5,406 nucleotides of DNA from Bacteroidota bacterium (GTDB lineage: Bacteria > Bacteroidota > Bacteroidia > Bacteroidales > VadinHA17): the NCBI GenBank assembly GCA_030613125.1, contig JAUWMO010000243.1, forward strand, positions 1 to 5,406, read 5' to 3'. Below are positions 1-5,406 of this stretch, piece after piece. The translations under genes and the position numbers were made by a program. The notes below the pieces were generated by a model. That model worked only from the letters and a program-made list of their open reading frames with translations, was not told the origin of the DNA and did not search any database. Each line of letters starts with the position of its first letter. The first letter of the stretch is position 1.

Positions 1-9
1 AGTCATTTT

Positions 10-29
10 ATCCCGAAAGCTTTCGGGAT
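10..29. repeat. Perfect 20-bp palindrome (REP-like)
   Basis: The core TCCCGAAAGCTTTCGGGA at 11-28 is its own reverse complement, and the flanking A10/T29 extend the symmetry to 20 bp. It lies 117 bp beyond the stop codon of the minus-strand beta-helix gene. Neither side carries a T-tract (the minus-strand continuation is TAAAATGACT), so an intrinsic terminator is only weakly supported. From general knowledge, GC-tipped palindromes of this kind recur between genes in many Bacteroidota. Here only one copy is present, so its dispersed nature is inferred. Confidence 0.75.
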
Positions 30-34
30 TAGTC

Positions 35-107
35 CCTTTAGCTCACTTTTAACTTCTTCTCAACTTTAGTCACTTTAGCTCACTTTAGTCACTTTAAACT
101 TCTTCCC
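35..107. repeat. Degenerate 9-10 bp tandem repeats (ACTTTAGTC type)
   Basis: Four head-to-tail units run from 63 to 99: ACTTTAGTC at 63-71, a 10-bp ACTTTAGCTC at 72-81, ACTTTAGTC again at 82-90, and ACTTTAAAC at 91-99. A longer duplication overlies them: the block at 37-59 (TTTAGCTCACTTTT, then AACTTCTTC) reappears slightly altered at 85-106 (TTTAGTCACTTTA, then AACTTCTTC). The 1-145 stretch holds no convincing coding sequence; apart from this array and the palindrome to its left, nothing else is recognisable. Confidence 0.7.
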
Positions 108-145
108 CATTTTAGTCATTTCTTTTCTTCCAACAACCCTGTTAT

Positions 146-1816
146 CTATTTATTTGTTAAAGGACGAGGTCCGTAGTGCGGTAGTTCCTGTCCCACTTCA
201 TATGCTCCACAATCCGGGGCATTACCGCTAAAGTCATCATTAATATTAGGGATATAAACGGCTGCATCTTCTACCCTGGAGCCTGGTTTAAGTCTGAGGT
301 CAGGGACTTTTCGTTCAGGGATTGGTGGATATGTAAATTCAACATCATTGAATGTTTCTTCAATTTCTATACCCTCAATACCATGCTTTTCCACCTCTGA
401 AAAGGGTTTCCCTCCGATTTTTGCTATGTATGGTGTTCCGTACACTCCCACTGCATCATAATCAAAACTGCTGTGGTCTCCCGGATCTATAATATCTGCA
501 GCATAAGGATTCCCGGCACCATAATCCCCCCAGCAGTTATCTTCGCCTGTTTGTCCACCAATAGCCAGGTTGTTCCTGAAGTAAGCATAGTCCATGGTAT
601 CATTACCACCGAGTCCCGTTCCAACCTTAATTACTGTATTATGCAATACCACATCCCCCTGACTGAAACGTTTCAGTTTAAAAGCTGCATGGACCATATT
701 GTACATTGCGTTACGTATGAAATAGGTAGGTCCTCCCAATCCTGGTTGAGAGCTGAGTCCCACGAAACAATTTGTTAAGCGGTTCCGGAATATGCGGCAA
801 TTGGAGAAACAGAAATCAGCCTCAATGCCATCATCTGCTCCCCTGTAAATATCATTGTTATATATATCAATACATATCTGGTCAACCACATGTTGATCTT
901 CCATTGTGGAAATACAATCCCTGAATCCTGTAACCCTGTTATAACAGATCACATTTCCGGGCCCGGTCATTTCAATACCTTCACCGATGTTTTTTCCGTG
1001 AGCTCCCATGGCCTCCTTGGTCCATTTGCAAATACCCGTAATAACATTATCACTGATATAACAATTTATTGCACCCGGCCAGTGAGCGATAATACCGTAG
1101 ACGGCATTAACCGTGCAATAGCGGACAATACAATTTTCCGCACCATTCAAACATATACCAATGCTTTTATCCTCCTTGTTATTAATAGTAAGCCCTTCGA
1201 TAAATACCCATTTCCTGTTTTGAAGATCAATAAAACTAAAGGTAGCCTCTCCTTTGCTGCATCGGTATACTACCGGCTTGTCCTTAGTGCCGTTTTTAGT
1301 TTTGAGGGTATCATAGATACCGGGTTGCAGTTCAATTATTTCTGCTCTTTTGCCAGTTTCCGGAACCGGCCGGGTACGTGCTTCCACTATTTTCTCTGCC
1401 GAACCACCATCCGGATCTTCCAGTTTGAGTTTAATCTCATATCCGGTATCAGGATTAAGATCAAAAACAGTTCCTGAGTGTTTATTTTTCCATGAGAGCT
1501 TCACGAGCTCCACTGAGGGTAGCCGGGGTAATGGCATTTTCTCTCCCGCGGGTACCCTGCGTAATGGCATTCCCTGCTGCCATTCGGTTTTACCCTTTTC
1601 CCGGAACTGTACCGATACAATTCCGTTCTGATTGTCATCTCCCTGAATATACCATTCAACCGCCAGGTTAATAATGGTGGGATATGGCGTGACTACTTTT
1701 CCGTGAATTGTCCGGTCCTGTGCGAAAGTTTGTAAACCGGATAAAAAAAGAACGAGTAAAATGCTAAATATTCTGCCTGCATTCTTTCTGAAGAATTTTT
1801 GATTTAGATTGCTCAT
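146..1816 (-). CDS. Exported FN3-like / right-handed parallel beta-helix protein, putative polysaccharide-active
   Basis: Predicted secreted protein of 556 residues. Seen: a charged N-terminus, a hydrophobic stretch at about 15-29, and a likely signal peptidase I site after TFA (cut near 32/33). Residues about 45-148 form an FN3-like beta-sandwich ending in a typical DLNPDTGYEIKLKLED segment. Residues about 157-420 are a right-handed parallel beta-helix whose rungs repeat a Cys/hydrophobic-x-Asn pattern: NCYISDN at 251, ICIDIYNN at 314, NCRIFRN at 339, YFIRN at 365, YAYFRNN at 410. The tail (about 505-548) holds DLRLKPGS, NDDFSG, PDCGAYE and PHYGPRP, a closing block common in secreted Bacteroidota and Planctomycetota beta-helix proteins. 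Such folds occur in polysaccharide lyases (e.g. PL6) and some glycosidases, but no catalytic set can be assigned, so activity and substrate are inference. It contains 14 cysteines, many for an exported protein. It diverges from the glycosidase-like gene on the plus strand. The ATG at 1816 is chosen because it precedes the signal peptide directly; no Shine-Dalgarno is seen, as is usual in this phylum. Its GC content looks higher than that of its neighbours. Confidence 0.88.
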   Translation of the reverse strand: MSNLNQKFFRKNAGRIFSILLVLFLSGLQTFAQDRTIHGKVVTPYPTIINLAVEWYIQGDDNQNGIVSVQFREKGKTEWQQGMPLRRVPAGEKMPLPRLPSVELVKLSWKNKHSGTVFDLNPDTGYEIKLKLEDPDGGSAEKIVEARTRPVPETGKRAEIIELQPGIYDTLKTKNGTKDKPVVYRCSKGEATFSFIDLQNRKWVFIEGLTINNKEDKSIGICLNGAENCIVRYCTVNAVYGIIAHWPGAINCYISDNVITGICKWTKEAMGAHGKNIGEGIEMTGPGNVICYNRVTGFRDCISTMEDQHVVDQICIDIYNNDIYRGADDGIEADFCFSNCRIFRNRLTNCFVGLSSQPGLGGPTYFIRNAMYNMVHAAFKLKRFSQGDVVLHNTVIKVGTGLGGNDTMDYAYFRNNLAIGGQTGEDNCWGDYGAGNPYAADIIDPGDHSSFDYDAVGVYGTPYIAKIGGKPFSEVEKHGIEGIEIEETFNDVEFTYPPIPERKVPDLRLKPGSRVEDAAVYIPNINDDFSGNAPDCGAYEVGQELPHYGPRPLTNK

Positions 1817-1901
1817 ACAATTAAAAGATTTTGTTAAAATTAAATATATTATATACTTTTAACAAGTAAAAGTAAAAATATTCGAAACGAAATGAAAGTT
1901 T

Positions 1902-1949
1902 AAAGTGTAAAAGTCTAAGAGTCTAAGAGTCCAAAGGTCTAAGAGTCTA
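1902..1949. repeat. Left arm: six tandem octamers, consensus ARAGTCTA
   Basis: Six consecutive 8-bp units begin at 1902, 1910, 1918, 1926, 1934 and 1942 with no register slip. The units at 1918 and 1942 are identical (AGAGTCTA); the others differ by one to three bases. A partial AAAGTTT unit precedes them at 1895-1901. The array lies upstream of both divergent genes and faces a second array of the opposite orientation to its right. Confidence 0.85.
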
Positions 1950-1972
1950 GGAGGATAATACAAATCAGAATA

Positions 1973-2036
1973 TTTGACTTTGTGACCTTTTAGACTTTCG
2001 ACATTTTGACTTTTTGACACTTTTTCATTTAGGCAT
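1973..2036. repeat. Right arm: inverted octamer array, consensus TTTGACNT
   Basis: Eight 8-bp units start at 1973 and hold register to 2036. The best conserved are TTTGACTT at 1973 and 2005, TTTAGACT at 1989 and TTTGACAC at 2013; the last two (2021, 2029) are decayed. Read on the other strand the unit is AAGTCAAA-like, so it is an inverted relative of the left arm (TTTAGACT pairs with AGTCTAAG at seven of eight positions). The 23-bp spacer at 1950-1972 would form the loop of a long imperfect hairpin. The array ends only 18 bp before the start codon of the plus-strand glycosidase-like gene, so it probably lies in or beside that gene's 5' leader. Confidence 0.8.
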
Positions 2037-2054
2037 TTCAGAAATATATCAACC

Positions 2055-3491
2055 ATGAAAAATTTAGTTTATTTAGCCTTTATTTTAGTAGTATCTGGTT
2101 ATAGTTGTGTCTCAGGGCATAAAGACAATGCTGACAATACATCAGGAAAAAGATATATAAAACCTGATTCTGAAAATCCCGGATATTGGGAATATAAAGG
2201 ACAGCCTGTGCTTCTGCTGGGGGGATCGAAAAACGATAATCTCTTTCAATCGCAAAATCTGGAAGAACATCTGGATGAATTACATGCAATTGACGGAAAT
2301 TATATCCGTAATACCATGAGTTCAAGAGATTCAGGAGATGTCTGGCCTTTTTTCAGACAAGCAGACGGGAAATATGATCTGAATAAATGGGGACAGGAAC
2401 ACTGTCAAAGATTTGAAGATTTATTAAAAATAACCTGCGAAAGGGATATTATTGTCCAACTGGAAATTTGGGACAGGTTTGATTATTCAAGAGACAATTG
2501 GAAAAAGAACCCATTTAACCCTGAAAATAATGTTGATTATACTATAGAAGAAACAGGCCTGGCAACAGAATACCCAAAACATCCTGCCTCAGATTTACAA
2601 CCTTTCTTTCATTCTATCCCGGGAATGCCAAATTATACTGAAAACCTTAATATTGTAAGGTCATATCAGGAAAAATATATAAATAAACTATTATCCTATA
2701 CATTAGACTATGGTAATGTTTTGTATTGTATGGACAATGAAACAAGCACTCCACCGGAATGGGGTAAATACTGGATAAAATATATAAAGAGTATCGCTGA
2801 TGAAAAAGACATACAAATTTATTTAACCGATATGTTTGACCGGTTTTTCAGTCCGCAGGAATGTCCTTCATGCTTACAGGTATTAGAACAAGCTGATGTT
2901 TATACTTTCGTTGATATTTCACAAATAAACAGCCGGAATTTTGATCAAACACATTGGGACACCCTGCAATGGATATTAATGGAAAGAGACAAATTCCCCA
3001 TACGGCCGGTTAATAATACAAAGATATACGGAGGAATGAATTCAAAGTGGGGTTCCGGTTCAAATGAAGATGGTATCGAACGATTTTGCCGGAATGTTAT
3101 TGGCGGGTGCGCCTCAGTGCGCCATCACAGGCCTCCGCATGGAAATGGTTTAAATGATAAATCAATAGCTACCATTAAGGCTGTAAGGAAAATAGAGACT
3201 ATTGTTAAGCTATGGGAAGTTGAACCCAAGATGGACTTTCTTTCTGACAGGGAAGAAGATGAGGCATATCTTTCAGCAAAAGAAGGTGAAAAGTATGTTA
3301 TCTATTTTACTGACGGAGGTGCTGTGAAATTGGATTTGAGGCAATATGATAAACCCTTTGTTCTGAAATGGATCAGTGTTAATGATGGAGAATGGGGAGG
3401 GGAGTCAGCTTTCGAGGGTGGCAATTATCAGGAAATTATAGCTCCGGATAAAGGTGGCTGGTTTGCAGTGATTATTAGTGATATTAGGTGA
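2055..3491 (+). CDS. Putative lipoprotein glycoside hydrolase with TIM-barrel and C-terminal collagen-binding-like domain (DUF4038-related)
   Basis: Predicted 478-residue envelope enzyme, probably hydrolysing a plant- or alga-type glycan; the substrate is unknown. Seen: a hydrophobic leader at 4-15 followed by SGYSC, a relaxed lipobox that would lipidate Cys18. The mature part opens with a strand (WEYKGQPVLLLGGS, 45-58) like the start of DUF4038 and other clan GH-A-like barrels, then IVQLEIWDRFDY at 133-144 and YCMDNETSTPPEWGKYW at 224-240. Asn228-Glu229 matches the Asn-Glu acid/base signature of clan GH-A. Next come a strand at TKIYGGMN (322-329), a conserved-looking GIERFCRNVIGG (340-351) and HHRPPHGNGLND (357-368). 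Residues about 388-478 (AYLSAKEGEKYVIYF, LDLRQYDKPFVLKWI, PDKGGWFAVII) resemble the 'putative collagen-binding domain of a collagenase' fused to DUF4038 enzymes such as GH140 apiosidase. The barrel's second carboxylate is not obvious. The ATG at 2055 starts the signal sequence and is preceded by AT-rich DNA without a Shine-Dalgarno. The gene is divergent from the beta-helix gene, suggesting a shared substrate. A catalytically inactive binding protein is possible. Confidence 0.82.
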   Translation: MKNLVYLAFILVVSGYSCVSGHKDNADNTSGKRYIKPDSENPGYWEYKGQPVLLLGGSKNDNLFQSQNLEEHLDELHAIDGNYIRNTMSSRDSGDVWPFFRQADGKYDLNKWGQEHCQRFEDLLKITCERDIIVQLEIWDRFDYSRDNWKKNPFNPENNVDYTIEETGLATEYPKHPASDLQPFFHSIPGMPNYTENLNIVRSYQEKYINKLLSYTLDYGNVLYCMDNETSTPPEWGKYWIKYIKSIADEKDIQIYLTDMFDRFFSPQECPSCLQVLEQADVYTFVDISQINSRNFDQTHWDTLQWILMERDKFPIRPVNNTKIYGGMNSKWGSGSNEDGIERFCRNVIGGCASVRHHRPPHGNGLNDKSIATIKAVRKIETIVKLWEVEPKMDFLSDREEDEAYLSAKEGEKYVIYFTDGGAVKLDLRQYDKPFVLKWISVNDGEWGGESAFEGGNYQEIIAPDKGGWFAVIISDIR

Positions 3492-3498
3492 ATTTTTG

Positions 3499-3506
3499 TA
3501 TTTTTG
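3499..3506 (+). promoter_or_regulatory. Putative Bacteroidota -7 promoter element
   Basis: TATTTTTG matches the Bacteroidota housekeeping sigma -7 consensus TAnnTTTG exactly and begins eight bases after the stop codon of the glycosidase-like gene. Transcription would start near 3512, giving a leader of about 15 bases before the ATG at 3528. No TTG is found at the expected -33 distance (the nearest upstream one, 3463-3465, is too far). The box therefore suggests, but does not prove, that the downstream gene is transcribed on its own and not only by read-through. Confidence 0.5.
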
Positions 3507-3527
3507 TAAAATAGAAATTCTAAATAA

Positions 3528-4265
3528 ATGAAAAAAAGCAAAAACATTATCTTATTAGTCAGATTTTTAATAATAATTATTTGTATTAATCCCGGAGTAG
3601 TTACAGGTCAGGTAGAATTATATTCCGGAGGTAACGGAAGTACTTTCAATCCGTTTGGAACCAGTGTTGGAGATTATATGAGAATATATGAAATCCCTTT
3701 AGTTTCCGGTTTATCCGGCACGCCTTATCTGAATGAGAAATGGCAAAAAGCTGATATAATTTTGTTACAAGATGATTTGCTTATTAAAGATATTCCGGTT
3801 AAAATAGATGTCAGGAATAATAGGCTTGAGGTTAATCATAAGGGGAAAGTTTATCTGTTAGATGCTGATGATATCTACAGTCTCTTTTTAAAGGGAAATA
3901 ATGATGCATTCATTACAACAAATGCATTAGATAAAAATGGTCCGACAGGGTTCTTTAAGGTAATATATAACGAAAAATCCTCTTTATTATGTTTTTACTC
4001 AACCAGTATTAAACAAGCAAGTTATGTTCCAGCCTTTGATACAGGGGAACAAGATGATAAAATTATTATTAAAAAAACATATTATGCATTTATAAACAGG
4101 CAATTGATTGAATTAGAAAAGAAAAGTAAAAAATTTACCCGGCAATTTAATTTGAATGAAGAAATGGATGCATTTTTTAGCCATAACCGTATAAATCCCA
4201 AGAAAGAACAGGATCTGATAAAATTTTTAAAATTTTACGATTCAACAAATGCGATGGGGTTTTAA
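3528..4265 (+). CDS. Small exported protein of unknown function
   Basis: A 245-residue protein I cannot assign to a named family with confidence. Seen: a lysine-rich N-terminus, a hydrophobic segment at about 7-26 and a plausible signal peptidase I site after VTG (27/28). The mature protein has a Gly/Asn-rich start (LYSGGNGSTFNPFGTSVG, 31-48), then GTPYLNEKWQKADIIL (64-79) and alternating strands KDIPVKIDVRNNRLEVNHKGKVYLLD (quoted ends: KDIPVK at 87, KVYLLD at 107). This 'fill in / reveal / store' strand pattern recalls short beta-rich envelope proteins common in Bacteroidota that lack an assigned role. The C-terminus (about 207-238) is charged and helical, with DAFFSHN and EQDLIKFLKFYDS. There is no lipobox and no further transmembrane segment, so a periplasmic or outer-surface location is inferred. 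It follows the glycosidase-like gene by 36 bp on the same strand, but a -7 box in that gap suggests separate transcription. The gene is AT-rich, more so than the others. Confidence 0.8.
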   Translation: MKKSKNIILLVRFLIIIICINPGVVTGQVELYSGGNGSTFNPFGTSVGDYMRIYEIPLVSGLSGTPYLNEKWQKADIILLQDDLLIKDIPVKIDVRNNRLEVNHKGKVYLLDADDIYSLFLKGNNDAFITTNALDKNGPTGFFKVIYNEKSSLLCFYSTSIKQASYVPAFDTGEQDDKIIIKKTYYAFINRQLIELEKKSKKFTRQFNLNEEMDAFFSHNRINPKKEQDLIKFLKFYDSTNAMGF

Positions 4266-4281
4266 CACGCATTATCACAAT

Positions 4282-4434
4282 AAAACCTTTTACCGCTGAG
4301 CGCCAAGACGCTTCCGAAGCTCCAAAGGAATCCCTACGGGAGAATGCCCGCCTGACGTATTCGGGCAGGCCTTTGGCATAAGTAAAGAGGAACTTTTGTA
4401 ACTCTGCGGGATAACTTTTACCGAAAGAGGTTTT
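4282..4434. repeat. Composite inverted-repeat element in convergent gap (MITE/REP-like)
   Basis: The 176-bp gap between the two convergent genes is filled by nested inverted repeats. The outer ends are AAAACC at 4282-4287 against GGTTTT at 4429-4434; just inside, TTTTACCGCTGAG (4288-4300) is mirrored by an inverted ATCCCGCAGAG-like stretch at 4402-4412. An inner stem CCAAAG (4322-4327) pairs with CTTTGG (4371-4376) and encloses two hairpins: TCCC/GGGA with loop TAC (4331-4341) and a larger one at 4346-4370. GC content is clearly above that of the flanking genes. No reading frame of note or transposase is present. The form suggests a non-autonomous mobile or REP-type repeat that could also end transcription from both sides. 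No target-site duplication was recognised. Confidence 0.6.
4346..4370. repeat. Strong hairpin inside the composite element
   Basis: GCCCGCCTGA (4346-4355) pairs with TCGGGCAGGC (4361-4370) across a five-base CGTAT loop, with one C-A mismatch and one G-T wobble in the ten-pair stem. It lacks a following T-tract on either strand, so it is better described as a structural repeat arm than as a standard intrinsic terminator, although it could impede RNA polymerase or protect the 3' ends of the two converging transcripts. Confidence 0.65.
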
Positions 4435-4441
4435 GGCAATT

Positions 4442-5406
4442 TTACTCCGGAGGAATTATATTATACTCATAGTCTGCTAATCCGGGAGTGCCATCATAAG
4501 AGATCCCTTCAAGTGTGGCATTGATTGTTGTGATATTATCTGTATTGTAGAATGATACACTGGCCTTTCCGTCTGAATCTGTTAAAACCAAAGGGTTCCA
4601 GTATATCAACGATCTTAAATCCGGTTTGCTTTTATCTGTTTCCGGGAAATTACCGTATTCAGGTGAGTAAAATTCCCTTGAATTATAACATCCCTGAAAT
4701 TCTATAATATTATTATCAGGTATATCAGCGGATGTTAGTGCTCCATTTTTTGTGTATATAGCTATAACTCCATTATTACCCAGGAAACCAAATTGCCTGA
4801 TTTTTCCGATAGATCTGAAAACTTCAATAGTTTCAACTTTGTTCGGGTCCAAATTCAGTACGAAGGTTTTATCAAAAGTTGGAATACCGTCTATAAAGAA
4901 TAAAGGCTGGTGGTCAAAGCTTTTCATATATTCATCTGAATATATCCTGATTTTATTTTCTCCTTTTTTATATTTTAAGCTAACATGGGTGACTATTTCC
5001 CTGAATACTTCTGCCATTGTAGGGAAAGGGTTATATTCATCAAGTCTGATTGTATGGTCTGCTGTACCAAAAATGTCATTTGATCTAACTCCTTGATTTT
5101 TAATCTCCGGATCTGCTTTATAGAATAAATTGTCCTCAGCAGAGTAATTAAATGAAGATTCTATTTGGGCACGTTCTCTTCTTTTTTCCAGATAGTTTTT
5201 GATTTCTCTGCTCTTGTATAAAATCTTTTTTCTGCCTGCAGATTGATATTCTGGCAAGTTGTTATCAATTATAATTTTAAACTTACCATGCTGCCCTTTT
5301 GCATCTGCCACATCGAAAAACAAAGACTCTTTTCCATAAGTTGCATTTATATAAAAACCAAAAAATCCATTTTCTTTTGTGAACATGCTGTATGACTTAT
5401 TTTCCT
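4442..5406 (-). CDS. TonB-plug-domain protein without beta-barrel, C-terminal part (runs off the window)
   Basis: The C-terminal part of a larger envelope protein. The ATG at 5384-5386 is probably internal: the frame stays open to the window edge (upstream codons read ENKSYS), no signal peptide is present, and the sequence there is mid-domain (ENGFFGFYINATYGKESLFFDV, a beta-sandwich strand pair as in MG2/carboxypeptidase-regulatory-like repeats). Counting from that Met: residues about 45-75 are a charged helix (KKILYKSREIKNYLEKRR), about 120-215 a TonB-dependent-receptor plug-like domain with PLFFIDGIP (161-169), NKVETIEVFRS (182-192) and FGFLGNNGVIAIYTKNG (199-215), the usual plug ending. 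About 262-295 (YWNPLVLTDSDGKASVSFYNTD) is a closing beta-sandwich strand set, and the protein stops at 314 with no outer-membrane barrel. In Bacteroidota such plug domains occur at the end of large MG2-type proteins that are not receptors; its role is unknown. It converges with the small exported protein across the repeat element. Confidence 0.8.
   Translation of the reverse strand, partial: ENKSYSMFTKENGFFGFYINATYGKESLFFDVADAKGQHGKFKIIIDNNLPEYQSAGRKKILYKSREIKNYLEKRRERAQIESSFNYSAEDNLFYKADPEIKNQGVRSNDIFGTADHTIRLDEYNPFPTMAEVFREIVTHVSLKYKKGENKIRIYSDEYMKSFDHQPLFFIDGIPTFDKTFVLNLDPNKVETIEVFRSIGKIRQFGFLGNNGVIAIYTKNGALTSADIPDNNIIEFQGCYNSREFYSPEYGNFPETDKSKPDLRSLIYWNPLVLTDSDGKASVSFYNTDNITTINATLEGISYDGTPGLADYEYNIIPPE

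Noticed and set aside
10..40. Intrinsic terminator for the beta-helix gene
   Set aside because: The palindrome is perfect, but neither strand has a U-tract after it and it lies over 110 bp past the stop codon.
890..1477. Plus-strand open frame of 195 codons
   Set aside because: It lies wholly antisense to the well-supported beta-helix gene, and its translation shows no recognisable domain; the same holds for the shorter plus-strand frames at 473-778 and 1350-1631 and, opposite the plug-domain gene, at 4752-5096.
1841..1865. Promoter for the beta-helix gene (minus strand: TTG at 1865-1863, TATATTTA at 1848-1841)
   Set aside because: The -7 box ends in A, not G, and the 14-bp spacing is shorter than the usual roughly 19 bp, so it was not annotated.
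1969..1976. -7 box AATATTTG for the glycosidase-like gene
   Set aside because: One mismatch to TAnnTTTG, no -33 partner, and it would place the start site inside the repeat array; too weak to call.
1902..2036. CRISPR array
   Set aside because: Units are only 8 bp, directly abutting and degenerate, with no unique spacers of 25-40 bp and no cas genes.
1859..2056. Minus-strand open frame of 65 codons
   Set aside because: Its repetitive Leu/Asp/Thr-rich translation is produced by the octamer arrays, and it overlaps the shared upstream region of two real genes; it has no signal peptide or domain.
5384..5386. True start codon of the plug-domain gene
   Set aside because: The frame stays open upstream to the window edge and the protein lacks a signal peptide here, so this Met is taken as internal.

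Overview
The window looks like a chromosomal segment of a Bacteroidota bacterium, probably of the Bacteroidales/Marinilabiliales kind. This rests on four things: a TonB-plug protein with no barrel, an exported beta-helix protein and a probable lipoprotein glycosidase of the type found in Bacteroidota polysaccharide-degradation loci, a perfect Bacteroidota -7 promoter box (TAnnTTTG form) close to one start codon, and AT-rich intergenic DNA full of short degenerate repeats. No rRNA, tRNA, CRISPR array, transposase or phage gene is visible.

Layout. Positions 1-145 hold no gene. They carry a perfect palindrome (10-29) and degenerate 9-10 bp tandem repeats. Positions 146-1816 (minus) encode an exported FN3-like plus right-handed parallel beta-helix protein. 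The divergent intergenic region 1817-2054 contains two arrays of 8-bp units facing each other around a 23-bp spacer, which is the most striking non-coding structure here. Positions 2055-3491 (plus) encode a probable lipoprotein with a glycosidase-like TIM barrel and a C-terminal domain like the 'collagen-binding' domain of DUF4038 proteins. After a 36-bp gap, 3528-4265 (plus) encodes a small exported protein of unknown function, probably with its own promoter. The convergent gap 4266-4441 is filled by a GC-richer nested inverted-repeat element resembling a MITE or REP composite. From 4442 to the right edge (minus) lies the C-terminal part of a larger protein with a TonB-dependent-receptor plug domain but no beta-barrel.

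How the genes may work together. The divergent beta-helix/glycosidase pair is best read as a two-gene module for a carbohydrate substrate at the cell surface or in the periplasm; the substrate cannot be told from sequence. The small exported protein and the plug-domain protein converge and look like a separate, lower-GC neighbourhood. No susC/susD pair, sulfatase or regulator lies within the window, so a full polysaccharide utilisation locus cannot be claimed.

No clearly new enzymatic system is evident. The best candidates for undescribed biology are the mirrored octamer arrays between the divergent genes, the related repeats on the other side of the beta-helix gene, and the 4282-4434 element.
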